Assembly (NCBI GenBank): GCA_963751795.1
Contig: CAVVVI010000004.1
Span: 248,001 to 312,000, forward strand
Direction: 5' to 3'
DNA: 64,000 nucleotides
Origin: BOG-908 sp963751795
GTDB taxonomy: Bacteria > Pseudomonadota > Alphaproteobacteria > Acetobacterales > Acetobacteraceae
Numbering within the stretch: position 1 is the stretch's first letter; every line of letters starts with the position of its first letter. Below the pieces are notes generated by a model. It was given only the letters and a program-made list of their open reading frames with translations. It was not told the origin of the DNA and made no database searches. The position numbers and the translations under genes were made by a program. Below are positions 52,136-60,701 of the stretch, one piece after another.

Positions 52136-52654
52136 TCATGACCCTGCGATGGCCAGCAGGCCGCCCGCGGCGATGGCCGTGGCGTAGGGGAGCGGTCCGC
52201 GGCGCCGGAGCCGGCGCAGCTCGCAGCGCGCTGCACGGCGCAGCAGGCCGGGATGGGCGGCCAGCACCGTGGCGGCCGGGGCGGGAGCCGGGGCGATGCG
52301 GCTGCCGAGCAGGTAGATCATGGCCAGCACGCCGCCGGCGAGCGAGGTGCCGATCACCAGCGAGGGCACCATGGCGGGGGCGGCGACCACCGAGAGGGCG
52401 GTCAGCAGCTTGACGTCGGCACCGCCCATCCAGCCGAAGCGCCAGAAGAGGTAGGTGACGGCGAAGACGATGGCGCCGCAGCCCAGGCCCCAGGCGGCAT
52501 CGTGCTGCAGCAGCCGGAGCACGATGCCCAGTGCGAGCAATGCCACCGAGACCCAGTTGGGCACGGTGCGGAAGCCGATGTCGTGCACGGCCGCGAAGGC
52601 GGCGAGCAGGCCGGCGGCGCAGAACAGGACGAGGGTGGGGGCGGAATGGGGCAC
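52136..52654 (-). CDS. cpaA: Prepilin peptidase CpaA/TadV
   Basis: A 172-residue inner-membrane aspartyl peptidase that cuts the Flp prepilin. The two catalytic Asp lie in VHDIGFRTVPNW and GGADVKLL, in the expected loops between six membrane segments. GTG 52654 with AAGGGA 6 bases upstream is preferred; an ATG at 52711 in the same frame adds 19 hydrophilic residues. It lacks the N-terminal methylase domain of type IVa PilD, as is normal for TadV. Confidence 0.9.
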   Translation of the reverse strand: MPHSAPTLVLFCAAGLLAAFAAVHDIGFRTVPNWVSVALLALGIVLRLLQHDAAWGLGCGAIVFAVTYLFWRFGWMGGADVKLLTALSVVAAPAMVPSLVIGTSLAGGVLAMIYLLGSRIAPAPAPAATVLAAHPGLLRRAARCELRRLRRRGPLPYATAIAAGGLLAIAGS

Positions 52655-52843
52655 GGCGGATCCCTTGACCGTCAGAACTCGGTCCGCAGGAGGGGTGCGG
52701 CTGGCGCACATGCGCCGGAATACGAAGGGTGAAAATCAGGCGGTGGGCAGGGCGGTGGCAGGGCCGGCGCGGCGCCATAATGTGGCGGGCTCGCGTGGGC
52801 GAAGCAGTCCCGGGGCGGGTAGGCGCCGCCCCGGGGCAGGTGT

Positions 52844-53014
52844 TCAGATCGACGTCGCGACGGTGTTGAACAGCGTGCTGAGCGTCTTGCCGAAGCTGGT
52901 GAAGATGGTGACCAGCACGAGGCCGAGGATGCTGGCGATGATGCCGTATTCCAGGGCGGTGACGGCCTTGCGGTCGGCCTTGAAGGTGAGGGCGCGTACG
53001 ATGAGCTTGTCCAT
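52844..53014 (-). CDS. flp: Flp-type pilin subunit
   Basis: A 56-residue major pilin, first gene of the tad series. A basic leader (KADRKA) precedes the processing site, with the EY pair in AVTALEYGII; cleavage would fall between Ala and Val, four residues before E. Gly is the most common residue there, so Ala is a small deviation. The hydrophobic helix GIIASILGLVLVTIF and a short polar end complete a normal Flp. ATG 53014 with GGAG 8 bases before. A 190-base gap follows before cpaA. Confidence 0.93.
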   Translation of the reverse strand: MDKLIVRALTFKADRKAVTALEYGIIASILGLVLVTIFTSFGKTLSTLFNTVATSI

Positions 53015-53366
53015 TGTGTCGTCTCCATGACTGCGGTGCGTTGTTGCGCCCGCGTTGCGGTTGAGTGGCATCGGCTTCGTCTGCCGCAGCAACGCCGTCC
53101 GGAAGAAGGCGTGCCATGTTCGTAACGGTTCCCGTATTAACAGTCAATCTAAAAATTATTCCTGAACGTAAGAATTTCGTTTTAAATTTAAGAAAACGCT
53201 AGCCGTTCGGATCGATTTACAACCCATCGTTGATTAACCGAACGTAAAAAAGGCTACACACATCACGTCCGCGTGAGAAGCATCATCTTGTGTTCATGTA
53301 ACGCGCCCTCTGGACTGTGGCGAAAGGGCAACAAAATCGGGCCGGTGCCCGATGGACGGCGCGCTG
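53015..53366. promoter_or_regulatory. AT-rich regulatory region upstream of flp
   Basis: A 352-base gene-free stretch, unusually AT-rich from about 53130 to 53260. It separates flp (leftward) from the GT87 gene whose stop is at 53367, so it must contain the flp/tad promoter. GAACGTAA occurs twice on the plus strand (53164-53171 and 53240-53247), 76 bases apart, and may be a regulator site. I see no coding sequence or clear terminator in it. Confidence 0.5.
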
Positions 53367-54566
53367 TTAGGCGGCCGCGGCGCTGCGCATGCGGCCCAGC
53401 GCCAGGGCCAGGATGACAGGGGCCACGAGCGTGCCGGTGGCCAGGTGCAGCAGGGCGGCGGCGGGGTAGGCGACCAGGCTGGCGGCCAGGCAGGCGGCCA
53501 GGGCTGTGGGCTCGCCGGGGCGCCAGCCGACGCCGCCCCGGCGCATGGCGCGCATGAGCCAGGCGGCCGCGGTGCCGGCCATGACCAGATCGTAGAACAG
53601 CAGGAACGGCATGGCGGCGAGCGTGGCGGCGACCAGCACGGCGCAGGCGCAGGCGGGTGCGGCGGCGAAGCGGCGCGGCTGCCAGGCCCAGGCGACGGCG
53701 GCGGCGGCAGCGGCCGCGGCCCCGGCCTGCAGCACCCAGCTCGGCCCGCCGGGCAGGCCGGCGAGGCGGGCGGCGCCGGCCAGGTCGATATGGCCCGAGA
53801 GCGCGATGCCGGTCTCCGCCGTAGCGCGGGCGTGGGTGACCATGGCGAAAAAGGCGCGCCAGGTGGCCAGGCCGAAGCAGGCGGCGGCCAGGGCGCACAG
53901 CCCGGCGAGGGTGGCGGCAGCGGCCAGCAGGGCGCGCCAGTGGCGGCCGGCGAGCAGGGCCACCGGGATCAGCAGGCCGAAATGCGGCTTGAAGCATAGC
54001 GCCCCGAAGGCCGCGCCGGCCAGCAGCGGGCGGCGCGGCAGCAGCAGGGTGGCCGCGGCCATCAGGCCGGCCGAGAGGAACGAGTTCTGGCCCCAGCCCA
54101 GCGCCCACCAGACGGCCGGTATGGCGGCCAGCGCGGCTGCGGCGCCGGCCCCCCCGGCGATGCGGCTGGCCAGCAGCAGCCAGGCGAGCGCGGTGGCCGC
54201 CTCGAACAGCAGGAAGGCGGGCAAATAGGGCAGGCGGGCCAGCGGCGCGCAGATGAGCAGGAAGGGCGGCGGGTTGAGGAAGCGCTTTTCCTCGACGCCG
54301 CGGGCGATCACCGCTTCTTCAACGGCGCGGTGGGCTGCCGGATCGTAGGCATCGGCGGCGCGGCCGGCATTGGCGAGGCGGCCGGCAGTGTAGAAGCTGG
54401 CAAAATCGGTGGTGGTGGGCGGGCCCTGCAGCGGGGCGAAGGCGCCGTGGCTGCCGGCGGCGACGAAGGCCAAAGCGGCGGCCTGCACCAGGATGAGGAT
54501 GCGCAGGAGGCGGCCGGTATAGGCGGCCAGCCAGCTATCGGATCGGGCGAGCCAGGCTGGGGCCAT
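53367..54566 (-). CDS. GT87-like (DUF2029) polyprenyl-phosphate mannosyltransferase-type membrane protein
   Basis: A 399-residue polytopic membrane protein. TDFASFYTAGRLANAG and AYDPAAH in the first periplasmic loop (with the catalytic-type Asp), FLNPPPFLLICAPLARLPY and WGQNSFLSAG with CFKPHFGLLIPV match the GT87 family, whose known members use polyprenyl-phosphate mannose outside the membrane. The next gene upstream is a paralogue 10 bases away. The acceptor is unknown; the tad locus is adjacent. Confidence 0.78.
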   Translation of the reverse strand: MAPAWLARSDSWLAAYTGRLLRILILVQAAALAFVAAGSHGAFAPLQGPPTTTDFASFYTAGRLANAGRAADAYDPAAHRAVEEAVIARGVEEKRFLNPPPFLLICAPLARLPYLPAFLLFEAATALAWLLLASRIAGGAGAAAALAAIPAVWWALGWGQNSFLSAGLMAAATLLLPRRPLLAGAAFGALCFKPHFGLLIPVALLAGRHWRALLAAAATLAGLCALAAACFGLATWRAFFAMVTHARATAETGIALSGHIDLAGAARLAGLPGGPSWVLQAGAAAAAAAAVAWAWQPRRFAAAPACACAVLVAATLAAMPFLLFYDLVMAGTAAAWLMRAMRRGGVGWRPGEPTALAACLAASLVAYPAAALLHLATGTLVAPVILALALGRMRSAAAA

Positions 54567-54576
54567 GCGCGGCTGC

Positions 54577-55848
54577 TCAGGCCGGCTGGGGTGCGGCGGC
54601 CGGGGTGGCGGCCAGGGTGGCGGGCCGGCGCAGGGCGGCGGCGAGGAAGCAGGCCACCAGCAGCGGCTGCAGCCGGCCGGCGGGCAGCACCAGCGGCGGG
54701 CAGAGCAGCGGCACCACCCACAGCATCAGCACCAGCATGGCCTGCTTGAAGGTGGGCGCGGGCAGGCTGGCGAACCACAGCGCGCCGGCGATGGCCAGGA
54801 GAACCATGTCGTACGGGTTGAGATGGGGGGCGGCCAGCACGGTGGCGGCGAGCAGGATGGCGAGCCGGCGGTCACGCAAGAGGGGGCGGCGGCAGGATGC
54901 GTAGACGCAGGCGATGGCGGCCAGCCCGGCGGCGGCCTGCAGCAGGGTGGCGAGGGCGGGTGGTGCGTGCAGCAGGGTGGCGCAGGTGAACACGCTGCTG
55001 TCCCAGATGCGGCCGAAGCGGTCCCACTCCGAGCCGGCATCGCCGGCGTGCAGCGTGTGTATGGCCCAGCGCAGCCAGGCTTGCGGGCCGAGTGCTGTGG
55101 CGGTGGCGGTCATCAGCGCCAGCGCCGAGGCGGCGGCCGCGGCCAGAGCGGGCCAGCAGCGCAGGGCCAGCAGTGCCACGGGCACCAGCACGGCGAAATG
55201 CGGCTTGACCGAAGCCAGGCCGAGCAGCAGGCCGCCAAGCCAGGGGCGGCGGGGCAGCAGGCGGAAGCCCAGCACCAGTAGGGCAGCGATGAGAAAGGCG
55301 GTCTGGCCTTCGACCACGTTGACCGAGGCGGCGGGGCAGACGAGCGCGGCGAGTGCCACCCATCTGGCGCTGGCCGGCTGTTCGGGCGCGGTGAGCAGGG
55401 CGGCGGCGAGCAGGGCGGCGGTGGCGAGCTGGAAGGCGGCGTAGGCGCCCATGAGGCCGAGCGGGGCTATGGGCAGCAGGAACACCAGGAAGCTCGGCGG
55501 GTAGACCCAGGGGCGGTAGAAGAGCGGGTGCGGCAGCCAGGCGGCGAAGCTGGTGTTGAGGTAGGCGGTGTAGGCGGTGCTGTCGGCGGTGAGCGCGAAG
55601 TGGCCGCTGACGGCCAGGCGGATGGCGCCGTAGAGGGCCATCCAGTCGGTGCCGGGTGCGCCGTAATCGAAGCCGATGGCGCCGGGGTGGCCGAAGGTGG
55701 CGATGAACACCGCCCAGCCGTAGAGGGACGCGGCGGCGGCCAGCAGCACGGCGGGCAGCATGGGGCGCAGCAGCGGGGCGTGCATGCCGCCGGCGCGGCG
55801 GGGTGCGCGCCGGGGCCGGGCCGGGCCACTCGTTACGTTGCTGTGCAT
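54577..55848 (-). CDS. GT87-like membrane glycosyltransferase, second copy
   Basis: A 423-residue polytopic protein with the same layout as its neighbour: APGTDWMALYGAIRLAVSG (Asp loop), AYTAYLNTSF, FYRPWVYPPSFLVFLLPIAPLG, VEGQTAFLIAALLVLGF and ASVKPHFAVLVPVALLA. Start uncertain: ATG 55848 or ATG 55785 (MHAPLLRPM). Tandem duplication with diverged sequence suggests two different acceptors or linkage steps. Divergent from the membrane gene at 55917. Confidence 0.78.
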   Translation of the reverse strand: MHSNVTSGPARPRRAPRRAGGMHAPLLRPMLPAVLLAAAASLYGWAVFIATFGHPGAIGFDYGAPGTDWMALYGAIRLAVSGHFALTADSTAYTAYLNTSFAAWLPHPLFYRPWVYPPSFLVFLLPIAPLGLMGAYAAFQLATAALLAAALLTAPEQPASARWVALAALVCPAASVNVVEGQTAFLIAALLVLGFRLLPRRPWLGGLLLGLASVKPHFAVLVPVALLALRCWPALAAAAASALALMTATATALGPQAWLRWAIHTLHAGDAGSEWDRFGRIWDSSVFTCATLLHAPPALATLLQAAAGLAAIACVYASCRRPLLRDRRLAILLAATVLAAPHLNPYDMVLLAIAGALWFASLPAPTFKQAMLVLMLWVVPLLCPPLVLPAGRLQPLLVACFLAAALRRPATLAATPAAAPQPA

Positions 55849-55916
55849 GATCGCATGATTTACAGACGGGTACCCGGGTGGGCAAGGCAGGCTGCCGGGG
55901 CCGGGGGACCCTATGC

Positions 55917-57320
55917 ATGCCGACCGAGATTGCGGCCTGCGCTGCCGGGCTGGTCATGCTGGTGCTGGTGCTGCTGCACCCGGGCGTGCTGGCCGATGGC
56001 GACACCTACAGCCACATCGCGGCGGGCGGCTGGATGCTGGACCACCATGCGATCCTGCGCAGCGATCCGTTTTCGGCCACGCGGGCCGGCGCGCCCTGGG
56101 TGGCGCATGAGTGGCTGGCCGAGATCCTGCTGGCCGGCGCGTGGCGGGGTGCGGGCTGGGCGGGGGTGGTGGCGCTGACGGCGGCGGCGGCGGGTGCGGC
56201 GTTCTGGCAGATGGGCCGGCACCTGGGGCGGTGGCTGCCCTGGCAGGCGGTGCTGTGCCTGCTGGTGCTGGCGGCGGCCTGCGTGGCGCCGGGGCTGCTG
56301 GCGCGGCCGCATATCCTGGCGCTGCCGGCGCTGGAGGCCTGGGTGGCCGGGCTGCTGATGGCGCGCGCGGCCGGTCGGGCGCCGCCCTGGTGGCTGCTGG
56401 GCGTGATGGTGGTGTGGGCCAATTTGCATGGCGGTTTCATCATCGGCCTGGCGCTGGTGGTGCCGCTGGCGGCCGAGGCGCTGGTGGAGGCGCCGGCGCA
56501 GTGGCGTGCGGTGGGGCTGCGCTGGGGTGCGTTCCTGGCGGCCGCTGTGGCGGCGAGCCTGGCCACCCCGCACGGGCTGGCGGGGCTGACGCTGGGGTTC
56601 AGAATGGCGGGGATGGCTGGGCTGTCGCACGTATCGGAGTGGCAGCCGGCGGATTTCAGCACGCTGACGGTGCTCGAGCTGCTGATCCTGATCGGGTTGT
56701 ATATGGGGCTGGGGCGGGGCGCGCGGCTGCCGCCGCTGCGGCTGGCGATCGTGCTGGGGCTGTTGCATCTGGCGTTGCAGCATGCGCGGCATCTGATGCT
56801 GATCGGCATGATCGTGCCGCTGCTGGTGGCCGGGCCGCTGGGGGCGGCGCTGCTGGCCGAGGCGGGCGGCGGCAGGCCGGCTGCAGGCGCGCGGTGGCGG
56901 CGCGGTGTGCCGGCGGCGGGGCTGGCGGTGGCCGCGCTGATGCTGGCGGCGCGGCTGGCGGTGCCGGTGGTTCGGGTGGATGGGCCGACGGCGCCGATCG
57001 CCGCGCTGGCGCATGTGCCGGCGGCACTCCGGGCCGAGCCGGTGCTCAACGATTACGCGTTCGGCGGCTACCTGATCTTCGAGGGCGTGCGGCCGTATAT
57101 CGATGCGCGGGCGGAGCTGTACGGGCCGGAGGCGCTGGCGGCCTATGCGGCGCTGGTGCGGCCGGACCGGGGCGTGCTGCAGGCCGCGCTGCACGATGGG
57201 CGGATCGGCTGGACGATGCTGGCGGTGGGCAACCCGGCGGCCGGCGAGATGGACAGCCTGCCGGGCTGGTGCCGGCTGTATGCCGACGGCGTGGCGGTGA
57301 TCCACCGGCGTTGCGGGTGA
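55917..57320 (+). CDS. Polytopic membrane protein with C-terminal periplasmic domain
   Basis: A 467-residue protein with about ten membrane segments and a C-terminal periplasmic domain with the block LNDYAFGGYLIFEGVRPYID followed by RAELYGPEAL. The first loop has ADGDTYSHIAAGGWMLDHHAI, an Asp-containing loop like those of GT-C transferases, and AHEWLAEIL. The overall layout suggests a GT-C-type lipid-linked sugar transferase, but the family is not certain. ATG 55917 has GGGGGA upstream; GTG 55878 is an alternative. Confidence 0.68.
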   Translation: MPTEIAACAAGLVMLVLVLLHPGVLADGDTYSHIAAGGWMLDHHAILRSDPFSATRAGAPWVAHEWLAEILLAGAWRGAGWAGVVALTAAAAGAAFWQMGRHLGRWLPWQAVLCLLVLAAACVAPGLLARPHILALPALEAWVAGLLMARAAGRAPPWWLLGVMVVWANLHGGFIIGLALVVPLAAEALVEAPAQWRAVGLRWGAFLAAAVAASLATPHGLAGLTLGFRMAGMAGLSHVSEWQPADFSTLTVLELLILIGLYMGLGRGARLPPLRLAIVLGLLHLALQHARHLMLIGMIVPLLVAGPLGAALLAEAGGGRPAAGARWRRGVPAAGLAVAALMLAARLAVPVVRVDGPTAPIAALAHVPAALRAEPVLNDYAFGGYLIFEGVRPYIDARAELYGPEALAAYAALVRPDRGVLQAALHDGRIGWTMLAVGNPAAGEMDSLPGWCRLYADGVAVIHRRCG

Positions 57321-57338
57321 GCGCGGCCGGCCGCCGCC

Positions 57339-58306
57339 TCAATGGGCGGCGGCGATCGCGTGTTCGGTTTCCACCCAACGGGCCGTGCCGCGGATGCGGT
57401 AGGGCTTGGCGTCCACGCGCAGCGGCAGGTCCCAGGTGACGTCCGGATGCGCCTCGCCGGCGGCGTTGGTGCGGCCGCGCGGTTCCAGCCAGGCATAGGC
57501 GGCGCCGGCCGAGACGCGGACCCAGCGCGGCGGGCCGGCCTGGAGCGTGGCGCGCTGTTCCTGGCCCCATTGGCGCCAGGTGGGGCTGCCGGTGTTGACC
57601 AGCACGCCGGCCGCGCCGATGCGCACTTCGTCCTCGCCGGCCAGGCCGGTCAGCACGATGTCGCGGTGGGCCGGGTCCATCAGCAGGATGGCGGGGATCG
57701 GGCCCGGCGAGACGTGCAGGGTGATGCCGGGCGGGAAATCGGCGGGCGGGACGAGTTGCGTGACGTAGGCGCCGTCGGCCGGCGGCTCGTATTGGAAATG
57801 GCCGGCGATCTGGGTGGCGACCCCGGCGATGCGCACCGGGACCTGCCAGCGCCGGTGCTGGCCGGGGCGTCGGCCGCGCGCATGGCGGGCGTGGGGGCGT
57901 GCGGGCCCACGGCAAGGCGCGGATCGAACCAGCCGAAGCTGTGTTCGTGGTTGATCAGCGCCCAGCGCGGCGGGCTGTGCGGATCGTTGGCCGCGGCCGG
58001 GGCGGGCACCGCGGCGGTGGAGAGCGAGCGGTACCAGGATTGCGCGTTGAGGTCGGCTTCCACGCCGGCCGGCCCGATGCGGACGAAGGGCCGGCCGGTG
58101 GCATCGAGCACGGTGAGCGTGTCGGGGCCCGGATTGGCGATGAGCAGCTGCGGGGCGAGCGTTTCGGCGACCTCGATGGTGAGGCCGCGCAATTCGGGCG
58201 GCGTGGGATCGAGCACCGGGTGCACGGGGCTGCTGCCCAGATCGTGCGCCCGGGCCGCCCCGCCTGCCAGGCAGCAGGCGAGTGCGGCGACGAGGTGGCG
58301 GCTCAC
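57339..58306 (-). pseudogene. Exported protein of unknown function, frameshifted
   Basis: An exported protein split by one missing base. The start at 58306 gives a signal peptide (MSRHLVAALACCLAGGAARA) and a beta-rich first part with WALINHEHSFGWFDPRLA. The second frame continues as GQHRRWQVPVRIAGVATQIAGH to the stop at 57339. Adding one C to the C run at 57864-57867 (minus strand) joins them as RAADAPGQHRRW. Its start overlaps the stop of the copper oxidase gene by four bases, so the two are coupled. Function unknown; perhaps a periplasmic partner of the oxidase. Confidence 0.75.
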
Positions 58307-60573
58307 GGCACCAGGTCGGCGGACTGGGTGATGGCCGCGCCGCTGACCAGGACGGGCGCCGAGATGGACGGCACCAGGCCCGACGACGTCTTCTGGTTGA
58401 CGAACAGCATGTAGGTGCCGGGCGGCACGGCGGACTGGTTGGCGGTGAGCCAGAGCGTGAGCTTGCCGGCGCTGCGGCCGGTGATCGGCAGGACCACGGA
58501 GCGCTGGTCGCCGTCCACATCGTGCGTGATGGCGGTGCGGCGGATCAGCACGGCGCTGTCGATGCTCGCGGCCTGCGGCGTGCTGATGCTGAAGCTGGTG
58601 CCGGGGGCTACGGTTTTCGGCGCGGCGGTGATCGCCGGGCGGGGGCCGAACATGTAGGGCGGGTAGTAGATCTCGAAGGACGGATCACGGCCGTCCGGCG
58701 AGGAGCCGGGGATCTGGAAATTGTAGAGGTAGAGCGAGTTGATGGGGGCGTGGCCGCCCACGAACACCGAGCCGTCCTGCATCAGCAGTGCCGTGTTGTG
58801 ATAGGTGCGGGCGTGGTTCTGCTGGGCCATCCGGGTCCAGGTCTGAGTAGCGGGATCGAACATTTCGGTGACCAGCACCGGGTTGCCGAGTGCCGGGGTG
58901 ACCACCTCGTCGTCCGACGAGCCGGAGAACAGCATCACCTGGCCGGTGGGCAGCAGCGCCGGCGTGCCGTACCAGCGGGGCTGGGTGAGTGGCGCGGTCA
59001 TCTGGCTGGTGTAGGCGAGCGTGCCGGAGCTGGCATCCAGCGTATCGATGCGCGAGAGCGTGGTGGCGAGGAATAGGCCGGGGTTGGTGGCCACCACGCC
59101 AGTGAGCGTGCCGCCGGCGATGAGGAACTGCGCCTTGCTGTAGGCACCGTTGGCATCGGGCACCAGCGGCATCATCAGCTCGAAGGTGGAGCCGCGCATG
59201 CCGCTGCCGATGGCGGTGTCGATGCGGTTGGCCAGCGAGCCGCCGCCGAGGTTAAGCGTTGCCAGCGCCTGGCCGATGATGGCGCCGGGATCGGTGAGCG
59301 TCTGGCCGATGAAGCTGTTGACGACGGTGGCGACGGTGAGGGCCGCCACCGGGTCGGACGGGCTGATGGCGCTGACGATCTGTGCCGCGCCGACGGCGTT
59401 GAGCTGCAGCGGCAGGCCGCCATAGCCGAGATCGGTCCAGGTCTGGGCCATCGGGTCGTAGGCGGCGACGACGTTCCAGAGCGGCTGGTCGATGCTTTGG
59501 CCGAACGGGCTGAATGCCTGGCCGCCGGCGCCGTACAGCACCTGGCCGTTGGGCAGCAGATGCATGCGCGCGAAGAGCGGCAGCGAGCGTTGTGCGGTGG
59601 CGCCGTTATCGGTCCAGGTGCCGTCGTACAGGTGGAAGGTTTCGGTGTTGACGACGTTCTGGCCGGAGGTGAGCGGATCGGACGGATAGACCGGCTTGAC
59701 GAGTTTGGTGACGCCGCCGAACACTTCGACGTCGCCGTTGCCGAGCGTGGTGAGCGACGGATACCAGCGCGCGTAGTTCATGCTGCCGGTCTGTGCCCAG
59801 CCGTTCTGCTGTTCGTCGAAGATGCGCGAGGCGCGCAGGCCTTGCAGTTCGGTCAGCCCAAGCTGGAACGGGCTTTGAGCGACGGTGAGGTTCACGCCCG
59901 GTTCGGCGTAATAGTTGGTGCCGCCGACGGCCATGACGCGGCCGTCGTAGAGGTTGACGAGGTCCGAGCAGAACAGCGCGCCGCTATTGGGGCGGTTCGG
60001 GTTGCCGCCGGTGTTGAGCAGGCAGCCGGGGAGCAGGCATTGCGCGGGCTCGCCGGCGCCGCCATCGGCCGGGCCGGGCACCAGCCAGGTGGCGGTCTGT
60101 TTCGTCTTGTCCATGGTGAGCACGCGCAACTCGTCGTTGATGATCGAGCCGCCGCCTTCGATGAGGATCGAGAACTCGATGTTCTCGGTGCCTTCGAGGT
60201 TGTTGTAATACATGATCCTGCCATCGGGCAGATTGGCGAGGCTGGCGCCGGCGGGTTTGCATTCCTCGGCGCCGGTGGTGGGGTCGGGCGCGCAATTGCT
60301 GCCGGTGGGTGTCTGCTTGAGCGGATTGTGGATGGGGATGCCGCCGGTTTGCCCGGGCTGGTTGGCGCTGGTGTAGATGACCGGCTCGACGAAGGTGGGC
60401 CCGAAGCCGCCGATCTGCGCGCAGGAGGCCGGCGTGCATTCGGCGTTGGCGATGCTGGGGAGCGGTGCGGAAGACGATGCGCCCGGTTTGAGCGGCGGCA
60501 GGCTCTGCGCGGCGGCGCCCCCGGTGATGGCGAGGGGCAGCAGAATGGTCAGAGCGGTGGCGTGGCGCATCAA
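58303..60573 (-). CDS. Secreted galactose-oxidase-like copper radical oxidase
   Basis: A 756-residue exported kelch-propeller enzyme with a C-terminal early-set domain (PRPAITAAPKTVAPG). All four expected copper/radical residues are in matching contexts: C202 in LFCSDLVN and Y271 in ARWYPS (the thioether pair), Y591 and H592 in ARTYHNTALL, and H684 in ITHDVDGDQR. It would oxidise a primary alcohol or aldehyde to the next oxidation state with release of H2O2. A stretch near 400-480 with no kelch similarity is an insertion. Substrate is unknown. Signal peptide residues 1-22. Confidence 0.88.
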   Translation of the reverse strand: MMRHATALTILLPLAITGGAAAQSLPPLKPGASSSAPLPSIANAECTPASCAQIGGFGPTFVEPVIYTSANQPGQTGGIPIHNPLKQTPTGSNCAPDPTTGAEECKPAGASLANLPDGRIMYYNNLEGTENIEFSILIEGGGSIINDELRVLTMDKTKQTATWLVPGPADGGAGEPAQCLLPGCLLNTGGNPNRPNSGALFCSDLVNLYDGRVMAVGGTNYYAEPGVNLTVAQSPFQLGLTELQGLRASRIFDEQQNGWAQTGSMNYARWYPSLTTLGNGDVEVFGGVTKLVKPVYPSDPLTSGQNVVNTETFHLYDGTWTDNGATAQRSLPLFARMHLLPNGQVLYGAGGQAFSPFGQSIDQPLWNVVAAYDPMAQTWTDLGYGGLPLQLNAVGAAQIVSAISPSDPVAALTVATVVNSFIGQTLTDPGAIIGQALATLNLGGGSLANRIDTAIGSGMRGSTFELMMPLVPDANGAYSKAQFLIAGGTLTGVVATNPGLFLATTLSRIDTLDASSGTLAYTSQMTAPLTQPRWYGTPALLPTGQVMLFSGSSDDEVVTPALGNPVLVTEMFDPATQTWTRMAQQNHARTYHNTALLMQDGSVFVGGHAPINSLYLYNFQIPGSSPDGRDPSFEIYYPPYMFGPRPAITAAPKTVAPGTSFSISTPQAASIDSAVLIRRTAITHDVDGDQRSVVLPITGRSAGKLTLWLTANQSAVPPGTYMLFVNQKTSSGLVPSISAPVLVSGAAITQSADLVP

Positions 60574-60701
60574 CGTCTCCCTTGCGGCTGTGTTTCCAGT
60601 CCTGAGCGGGTTACGCGGGCGTTACATCGGCGGATGCGGCTGTTGCGGACACGAAAACGCGAGTGTGCGGCTGGGGCGATGCGGGGTGGCGGGTGCGTTG
60701 G

